Below the pieces are notes generated by a model. That model saw only the letters and a program-made list of their open reading frames with translations, was not told the origin of the DNA and searched no databases. Position numbers and translations under genes: made by a program. A stretch of DNA of 21,409 nucleotides from NCBI GenBank assembly GCA_002482715.1, contig DLGN01000354.1, forward strand, positions 7,729 to 29,137, in the 5' to 3' direction. The stretch comes from Oxalobacteraceae bacterium UBA7693. Its GTDB lineage: Bacteria > Pseudomonadota > Gammaproteobacteria > Burkholderiales > Burkholderiaceae_D. How positions within the stretch are numbered: position 1 is the stretch's first letter; each line of letters begins with the position of its first letter. This document shows positions 15,876 through 21,409 of the stretch, piece by piece.

Positions 15876-16727
15876 ATGAAAAAAATCCTCTCCAAATTAG
15901 CGCCACTTGGCTTAATTTCCATCGCCGCAGTTCTCACTGGCTGTACGCAGATTGATACTGGCAATGTTGGTGTTGAACGTACTTTAGGTAAAGTTGGCAA
16001 AGATGCTTTGCCACCTGGCGTCTACTTCACTGTGTTCAAAACCGTCGACGAGTTCACAGCAAAAGAAGTCAATTTTCAGTTACAAGATATGACCCCAAAA
16101 AGTCGAGATAATTTAACGATGAAAGATGTCGATATCGACATCTATTTCAAAACCATGCCCGCTGCGATTCCTGCTTTGTATACCAAGTACCAAGGTGACG
16201 TGGTGCAGCACAAACAAGTGGTCAAAGATGGTACCAGTGATTTGGTGATGGCGTATAGCCGGGTTTCTCGCGAAGCGCGTGAATCGGTTTATAAATCTAT
16301 CGCACAATTGGATGCAACGACGATGCATACCAAGCGCACTGAATTAGCGGAAATGGTCAGAGCTAGCTTACAAGCAGAATTGGACACCAATGACAAAGGC
16401 GCTTTCTTAATCACCGCAGTGAACGTGCGTAACTTATTGACCGACCCTGCCATCGAAGCAGCAATCCGCCAACGCGCAGAAACCGATCAGGCGATTCAGA
16501 AAAAACTGAAAGAAGTTGATCTGGCACGGGCTGAAGCAGAACGCCTAATTGTGCAAGCAGAAGGCGAAGCGAAAGCGAACAAGATCATCAGCGAATCTTT
16601 AACACCAGCGTTGAAAGAGTTACGTCTGGCGGAAATTCAACGTGACGCAGCGATTGCAATCGCATCAAAAGCTGGCAACACCGTATTACTGGGTAATGCG
16701 ACACCATTGGTGAATGTCAACAAATAA
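15876..16727 (+). CDS. SPFH/prohibitin-like protein with a lipobox
   Basis: A 283-residue member of the SPFH (band 7/prohibitin) family, which builds ring-like scaffolds at membranes and can control proteases. The N-terminus has a basic stretch, a hydrophobic core and the lipobox VLTGC, with Cys at residue 23 and Thr after it. The SPFH domain covers about 26-200: GNVGVERTLGKV, PPGVYF, a NLTMKDVDIDIYFK strand and a YKSIAQLD helix. A charged coiled coil (about 195-245, RQRAETDQAIQKKLKEVDLA then AEGEAKANKI) and a C-terminal hydrophobic strand (TVLLGNATPLV) follow. AAGGAA serves as ribosome site. It follows the small membrane protein gene by 12 bases. The lipobox is unusual: most relatives use a membrane helix. 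If lipidated, the domain would lie in the periplasm. Family secure; lipidation predicted. Confidence 0.9.
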   Translation: MKKILSKLAPLGLISIAAVLTGCTQIDTGNVGVERTLGKVGKDALPPGVYFTVFKTVDEFTAKEVNFQLQDMTPKSRDNLTMKDVDIDIYFKTMPAAIPALYTKYQGDVVQHKQVVKDGTSDLVMAYSRVSREARESVYKSIAQLDATTMHTKRTELAEMVRASLQAELDTNDKGAFLITAVNVRNLLTDPAIEAAIRQRAETDQAIQKKLKEVDLARAEAERLIVQAEGEAKANKIISESLTPALKELRLAEIQRDAAIAIASKAGNTVLLGNATPLVNVNK

Positions 16728-16756
16728 GTCCACAAAGTAGATTCTTACCACAAAGG

Positions 16757-16805
16757 GCGAGCCGCTAAAAAATGAACACCAGCTTCAATCTTTTTATCGG
16801 TTCGC
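16757..16805 (+). repeat. Long imperfect hairpin after the SPFH gene
   Basis: A left arm of 20 bases (16757-16776, GCGAGCCGCTAAAAAATGAA) and a right arm of 22 (16784-16805) pair with two mismatches and two single-base bulges around a 7-base loop. It starts 30 bases after the SPFH stop. No T-run follows, so it is not a standard terminator; it may stabilise the 3' end of the message or be a small repeat element. Confidence 0.6.
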
Positions 16806-16881
16806 TAGTCTCTGACTTGCCACGCAAGCATTTCAAATTCTGCAAGTAAAAACATTTAACAAATTCGCTTTTCTGAAAATG

Positions 16882-16907
16882 TTATGATCACAAAGCTGTG
16901 ATCATAA
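16882..16907. promoter_or_regulatory. Perfect inverted repeat over the putative asmA-like promoter
   Basis: Two perfect 11-base arms (TTATGATCACA and its complement) flank a 4-base centre AAGC, ending 19 bases before the AsmA-family ATG. An extended -10 motif TG-T-TATGAT (16880-16888) runs into the left arm, while no good -35 is seen 17 bases before it. The arms could be a repressor site or an RNA hairpin just before the AGGAA ribosome site at 16916-16920. There is no T-run, so it is not a terminator. Confidence 0.6.
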
Positions 16908-16926
16908 CCTTCATCAGGAAATTGCT

Positions 16927-19086
16927 ATGAATAAGCCCTTCAAGATACTAGCCATCATTATTGCGACGATCGCACTCATCATTGGTCTTGGTATCGCCTA
17001 TTTGAGTTTTGTATTCGATCCCAATCAATTCAAATCGCAACTCATAGAGCTCGTAAAAAACAAGAAGCATCGTGATCTCAGCATCGATGGCAATATTCAA
17101 CTCAACTTCTTCCCTAAACTCGGTGTTAGCTTAGAAAAAATTAAGCTCTCTGAATTTGAATCGACTGCACAATTCGCAGCGCTTGATCGAGCCCAAGTTT
17201 CGCTCGCCTTACTGCCGCTATTACAAAAGCAAATCGTCATCGACAAAGTATCGCTACATGGAATGCAATTACGTTATCAACGTGATGCCGAAGGCAAATC
17301 GAATATCGACGATTTGATCAAACAAGATTCCACCACCAAAGAAGCAGAGGCTAGCAACACCTCGGATAAGCAAATGCGATTTGATATCGAAGGTGTCGAT
17401 ATCGCACAATCGAGTTTCGAAATTGATGATCAAAAAAGCGCACTAAAAGGCCGCATTCAAAATCTGAACCTGAACACGGGAAAAATCGGAGATAAAAATA
17501 AAACGCCAGTCAAGTTCAGCGCGCAGTTCCAATTCGATAAACCCAAAGCAGAAGCCAAAATTGAGATCAATACACAATTGCGCTTTGATATTGAACAAAA
17601 AAGTTTGGACTTACAAGACCTGAAAACACAGATCGCCGGAAAACTCGCCACAGATTCTTTCGATCTACAAATTGATACCACGGCATTGTTTCTAAGTGCG
17701 GTAGAAAGTAAGAGCGAGCAAATTAAACTCTCTGCAAAACTTAGTGGAGCGCAAGAATTGAATGCGCAGGTCGTGCTGAACAAATTCTTGATGCAAGATA
17801 AGAATCTCAGCATTGCAGAACTGAACTTACAGGCGCACAGCAAACAGGCTGGCGCATCCAAACAATTGGAATTGAAATCCAATGTGAAGATGGCACTCGA
17901 CACGCAAATCGTGCAACTGCCGCAGTTAGCAATCCAAATCAAATTGAATGATCCAAAACTAGCGCAAGCCGAGATTGTGCTACCTATCCATGGCCAGCTC
18001 AGTGCTAACCTCAAAGACAAATCGCTCAACAGCACACTCGATGCAAAATTTGACGAAACTAAACTGCATACGACAGTGCAAGTTCAAGATTTCTCTAACC
18101 CGGCAATTAGTTTTAAAGTCGATATCGACAAACTCAATCTTGATCGCTACATCAAAAATTCTGCTGAACCAACAAAAGCAGATAACAGCAAAGAAGAAGA
18201 TCTCAATCTGGCTGCGCTGAAATCACTGAAACTCGATGGACTTATCCGCATCGGTGCTTTGCAGGTCAAGAATCTAAAGATCAATCAGGTGCAATTACCA
18301 CTGAAAGCGGATCAGGGAAAGATCACAATGAATGGAATAGCAGCGCAACTATATCAAGGCAGTCTCGCTGGTAATATTGGATTTGATGTCGATGGAAACC
18401 ACTTTCAAATGCAACAGAATTTAAGCAATGTACAGATCAATCCTATACTGGTCGACTTCATGCAAAAAGATATTGTCGAAGGGCGCGGCAACTTAAATTT
18501 GAACATCCACACACACGGCAAACGCGTGTCGCAATTTAAAGATAATTTGAACGGTTCGGTACGCACACAATTATCGGATGGTGCAGTGAAAGGAATTAAC
18601 TTAGCAAAATCCTTGCGCGACTTTAAGGCAAAGATTCTCAATAAAACCGATCAGCAACAAGCTGCTAATAAAAATGAAAAAACCGATTTCTCCGCACTGT
18701 CAGCTTCCATTAATTTTGTTGATGGCATTGGCAACAGTGATGATCTGGAAATGAAATCCCCATTCTTGCGCGTTGGTGGCAAAGGTCAAGTCAATTTGCG
18801 CACTAGCAACCTAGATTACACAGCACGCGCCACCATCGTCAATACATCAACCGGGCAAGACGGCACAGATTTATCGCAGTTAAAAGACCTGACGATTCCA
18901 GTACGCATCAGCGGACCATTCGACAAGCTGGGCTATCAATTACAGTTCGCACAAATCGGTAGCGAAGCCTTGAAGAATGCCTTCAAAGCAAAGACAGCAC
19001 CGGTCATTGAAGAAAAGAAAAAGGAATTGAAAGAGAAAGTGAATGAGCAGTTGAAAGGGAAGTTGAAGGGGTTGTTTGAGCGTTGA
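16927..19086 (+). CDS. AsmA family protein
   Basis: A 719-residue AsmA-family protein: one N-terminal membrane helix (about 7-29) and a large periplasmic body of repeated beta strands of the type proposed to bridge the envelope and move phospholipids (AsmA, TamB, YhdP relatives). Family marks are FDPNQFKSQLIELV after the helix, DGNIQLNFFPKLGVSLEKI, the Ala-rich ALDRAQVSLALLPLL with VSLHGMQLRYQRD, and a C-terminal AsmA_2-type part: GRGNLNLNIHTHG, FKDNLNGSVRTQLSDGAVKG, a FLRVGGKGQVNL strand, and LTIPVRISGPFDKLGY. It ends in a strongly charged Lys/Glu helix. At 719 residues it is somewhat longer than E. coli AsmA (about 617). AGGAA lies 6 bases before the ATG. It appears monocistronic, with an inverted repeat on its promoter and a terminator after it. 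Lipid transport is the family proposal, not shown here. Confidence 0.93.
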   Translation: MNKPFKILAIIIATIALIIGLGIAYLSFVFDPNQFKSQLIELVKNKKHRDLSIDGNIQLNFFPKLGVSLEKIKLSEFESTAQFAALDRAQVSLALLPLLQKQIVIDKVSLHGMQLRYQRDAEGKSNIDDLIKQDSTTKEAEASNTSDKQMRFDIEGVDIAQSSFEIDDQKSALKGRIQNLNLNTGKIGDKNKTPVKFSAQFQFDKPKAEAKIEINTQLRFDIEQKSLDLQDLKTQIAGKLATDSFDLQIDTTALFLSAVESKSEQIKLSAKLSGAQELNAQVVLNKFLMQDKNLSIAELNLQAHSKQAGASKQLELKSNVKMALDTQIVQLPQLAIQIKLNDPKLAQAEIVLPIHGQLSANLKDKSLNSTLDAKFDETKLHTTVQVQDFSNPAISFKVDIDKLNLDRYIKNSAEPTKADNSKEEDLNLAALKSLKLDGLIRIGALQVKNLKINQVQLPLKADQGKITMNGIAAQLYQGSLAGNIGFDVDGNHFQMQQNLSNVQINPILVDFMQKDIVEGRGNLNLNIHTHGKRVSQFKDNLNGSVRTQLSDGAVKGINLAKSLRDFKAKILNKTDQQQAANKNEKTDFSALSASINFVDGIGNSDDLEMKSPFLRVGGKGQVNLRTSNLDYTARATIVNTSTGQDGTDLSQLKDLTIPVRISGPFDKLGYQLQFAQIGSEALKNAFKAKTAPVIEEKKKELKEKVNEQLKGKLKGLFER

Positions 19087-19099
19087 CATACCAAAACAA

Positions 19100-19134
19100 A
19101 AAGGGCGAACTTGAAATATAACGGTTCGCCCTTT
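19100..19134. terminator. Bidirectional terminator between convergent genes
   Basis: AAAGGGCGAAC (19100-19110) and GTTCGCCCTTT (19124-19134) form a perfect 11-base stem with a 13-base loop. On the plus strand it ends in TTTGCTTTACTTT and on the minus strand in TTTTTGTTTTGG. It lies between the stops of the AsmA-family gene and the right-hand TonB receptor and suits both. Confidence 0.88.
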
Positions 19135-19162
19135 GCTTTACTTTACTGACAGCATCTTAAAA

Positions 19163-21409
19163 TTAGAAGGAATATCTTCCTGAAATACTCATACTACGAC
19201 CACCTTGGAAACTGGTTGGCGACATATAATTCAAGTTATACCGGACAGGCGGTGCTTTGCTGGTACTGCGACTATAGTCCCCACGCTCATTCCACTCTGT
19301 GACCGTCTTTGAATTAAGTAGATTTGCGATTTGCAATTTTACTTCCAGCATGTTGTCGCCAAAAGCTTTTGAGTAATTCAAAGAAAGATCTAGCTGAGAT
19401 AACCATGGAGTTTCTGGGCCACTACCTCGAGCCTTTAAAGTATTCACACCATCTTTATTCAGGCAGTAGTAGCTAGATGCAGACGTGTATGAACCTGATC
19501 CACCTTGAGTCGTTCCACCCGCACCTAAATAGTCCGGAACCGTGGTTGGCACAAAGCCGATACAACTAGTAGGACGTCCTGAACTAACTCTGGCGTTGAC
19601 GCCTAGTGCGAAGTTTTGGTTGATACGATAATTGCCAAATAACTTAAGCGCATGACGGCGACTATTTGGTAATGGACCATACGCTCCATCTGTAAGCGAT
19701 CCAAAATCAAAATCTTGCGTCATGCCAGCATTCGATTGGTTAAGATTCGATTGGACATAACCTTCAGCAGTACCGCGACTCTTCGCACTTACATAGGATG
19801 CACTGAAATTAAACTCATCGAATTGTCCATTTAATGTGAATTCAAGCGCATCATAAAGACGCTCATACGCGGCCAAGCCCAATGCACTTGCCGGAACTGT
19901 AAATGGTACGAAGTTACCATCGTTCTGCAAATTCATTTTTAAAGTCAGGTCTTCGCCAGGATTCATTAATACACACTCAGATAAAGACTCGTGTTTAAAT
20001 TTGGTATATCCCTTTGATTTAACATAGTCTGCAATTTGTTTTGTTCCGCAGTAATCATCCATACCTTGATTGACGCGACGATTGGTATACTTAACACCGT
20101 AGTTCCAAGTCTTATTCAAGGCTTGCTGGAAGCCTAAAATAAATTCATCTTGATTCATAGGCTTTAAGTTTGGATCAACCACCGTCGCTGGATTTGGTGG
20201 GCGTCCAGTACCGTTCAAGATCGCTTGGCCAATTTCTACCATCCCTAATGGCAAGTCAGTTTTTGCTTCCTTGCCTTGATATGTATAGAAACGGGTTTCA
20301 CTGGCACTAGTTCTCGTCAAAAGAATATTTGAACCGGATGCAACTGGAATAAAATAACGACCAGCATTTGCATATAATTTAATGGATCCGTCACCTAAAA
20401 CATTCCAAGAAGTGCCCAAACGTGGTGCAAATAAGTTTTTCTTATCTACAAATGGAACGCCATTCGTGTCACTATTTTTAAAAGACTCCCAGCGCAAACC
20501 AGCCGTCACCAAAAGATTTTTTGTTACCTTCCAATTGTCATCAATGTACTTGGAGTTATTCTTCACCGTATAAATTCCAGAGGTACCGTAGCCATAATCC
20601 GTCTGCACATAGTCACTACCTTTTGGTATGACATTTGGCACGCCATTAATTGAACCAGTGGTCGAGACGACATAGGTATATTCTTTCCCTCCAGAGCTAG
20701 TGATCGTTCCTGCAGACGAAGAAGTGAATTCCATATCATCTAAACCAGCACGGAAAGTATGGTTATCCCAAGTGTATTCCAAATCCATACGGAAATTCTT
20801 GCGCTTGTCGTAGTTGTTTGGCGCATTGGGATCACGAGAACTGGTATGCGGATACGGATAGCATCCTAAACGTTCACCTTTGGTACCTGTGACACGTGGA
20901 CAGCTAGGATCATAAGGCTTGGATGCTTTTGCACCGGTAGTTTGCAATGTTTCTGAATGCGTTTTCCCACCGAGTACAGAGAAGGTTAAATTATCAGAGA
21001 GATAACCGGTATATTTTCCGATTAAGACATGTGCTCTAGTTCCATTAATACTTACTTTAGGGTCACCGATATGATGAGATGCATAGGGCGAACTTGCTGG
21101 ATGCAGCCATTCATAATCTGTCGCACGCGTATTGTTGGTAATGCCAGTGAATTCAAAGCGATGGTCACCATTAGGTAGATAATCTAACTTGATCATTCCA
21201 TTTGGTTTACCTGATTCTTGGGCTGTACTAGAAGTCTTTCCAAATAAATCTTGATTGGCTTTTACCGTACGCAACAGGCCAAAGACAAAAAGTTTATCTT
21301 TAATGATAGGGCCGCCAGTATAGGCATTCACCTCAGTGCTGTTATATGTGTTATAGCCATTAAATACGGTATATCCATTAGGATTAGTCACAACTTCTTT
21401 ATCACTCAC
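19163..21409 (-). CDS. Oar-like TonB-dependent receptor, N-terminus outside the window
   Basis: The frame is open to the right edge, so the first codon seen (GTG) is not a true start; 748 C-terminal residues are visible. Relatives usually have about 900-1100 residues: signal peptide, a carboxypeptidase-regulatory-like domain, plug and barrel, and the first two are missing here. The visible part starts near the plug/barrel border with TGGPIIKDKLFVFG (31-44), the mark of Oar-type receptors, and continues as barrel strands such as LLVTAGLRWESF and RLGTSWNVLGDGSIKLYANAGRYF. It ends in the outer-membrane signature Phe (SISGRYSF). Six Cys form three neighbouring pairs (170/183, 454/479, 616/649 in the visible numbering), probably disulfides in surface loops. 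Relatives import unknown nutrients, possibly peptides or glycans. Family is secure, ligand unknown. Confidence 0.92.
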   Translation of the reverse strand: MSDKEVVTNPNGYTVFNGYNTYNSTEVNAYTGGPIIKDKLFVFGLLRTVKANQDLFGKTSSTAQESGKPNGMIKLDYLPNGDHRFEFTGITNNTRATDYEWLHPASSPYASHHIGDPKVSINGTRAHVLIGKYTGYLSDNLTFSVLGGKTHSETLQTTGAKASKPYDPSCPRVTGTKGERLGCYPYPHTSSRDPNAPNNYDKRKNFRMDLEYTWDNHTFRAGLDDMEFTSSSAGTITSSGGKEYTYVVSTTGSINGVPNVIPKGSDYVQTDYGYGTSGIYTVKNNSKYIDDNWKVTKNLLVTAGLRWESFKNSDTNGVPFVDKKNLFAPRLGTSWNVLGDGSIKLYANAGRYFIPVASGSNILLTRTSASETRFYTYQGKEAKTDLPLGMVEIGQAILNGTGRPPNPATVVDPNLKPMNQDEFILGFQQALNKTWNYGVKYTNRRVNQGMDDYCGTKQIADYVKSKGYTKFKHESLSECVLMNPGEDLTLKMNLQNDGNFVPFTVPASALGLAAYERLYDALEFTLNGQFDEFNFSASYVSAKSRGTAEGYVQSNLNQSNAGMTQDFDFGSLTDGAYGPLPNSRRHALKLFGNYRINQNFALGVNARVSSGRPTSCIGFVPTTVPDYLGAGGTTQGGSGSYTSASSYYCLNKDGVNTLKARGSGPETPWLSQLDLSLNYSKAFGDNMLEVKLQIANLLNSKTVTEWNERGDYSRSTSKAPPVRYNLNYMSPTSFQGGRSMSISGRYSF

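Noticed and set aside
16757..16805. Intrinsic terminator of the SPFH gene
   Set aside because: The stem is long but is followed by TAGTCTCTGAC, not a T-run.
16882..16907. CRP binding site
   Set aside because: The half-sites are in the reverse order (TCACA then TGTGA with a 4-base gap) compared with the CRP site TGTGA-N6-TCACA.
17457..18035. 192-codon minus-strand frame inside the AsmA-family gene
   Set aside because: Cys/Ser-rich translation typical of a mirror frame; the plus frame is a clear AsmA-family protein. The Cys/Ala/Ser-rich antisense frames in the coiled-coil gene are rejected for the same reason.

Overview
The window looks like ordinary chromosome of a Gram-negative proteobacterium. 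It encodes two TonB-dependent outer-membrane receptors, an AsmA-family protein, lipoproteins with lipoboxes and a periplasmic-type M1 peptidase. The gene mix and codon style suggest a betaproteobacterium, perhaps Burkholderiales/Oxalobacteraceae, but no rRNA or housekeeping marker is present, so this is a low-confidence guess. I see no insertion sequence, phage gene, tRNA, rRNA or CRISPR array.

Left part (1-8195) is about proteins and peptides at the cell envelope. A cut-off ATP-grasp enzyme gene runs off the left edge. A secreted M28 aminopeptidase follows, very like the Vibrio/Aeromonas leucyl aminopeptidase and carrying two C-terminal PPC domains. It converges, across a bidirectional terminator, on a three-gene minus-strand cluster transcribed in the order M1 metallopeptidase, DUF6702-like exported protein, TonB-dependent receptor. 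A textbook terminator hairpin sits only 37 bases before the receptor start. The cluster may digest and import peptides or a peptide-derived ligand; that role is inferred from context.

Centre (8196-14453). A 913-residue coiled-coil protein, which I cannot match to a named family, is built from 36 consecutive 14-residue units without a phase break, then a less regular coil, one membrane segment and a short Thr/Pro-rich tail. Next, on the minus strand, is a BlaI-type repressor, an M56 (BlaR1-like) membrane peptidase with a TPR-like periplasmic extension instead of a beta-lactam sensor domain, and a small lipoprotein. The repressor start has a clear promoter (TTGACA, 17 bases, TACAGT) with two TACAnnTGTA-type operator boxes on and just after the -10. 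This is a self-regulated envelope-sensing operon with an unknown signal and no beta-lactamase in view.

Right part (14454-21409). An EamA/DMT transporter gene (minus) is divergent from a two-gene operon of a 63-residue, two-helix membrane protein and an SPFH/prohibitin-like protein that carries a lipobox. An AsmA-family gene follows, preceded by a perfect 11-base inverted repeat over its putative promoter. It converges, across a second bidirectional terminator, on a large Oar-like TonB-dependent receptor whose N-terminus lies beyond the right edge.
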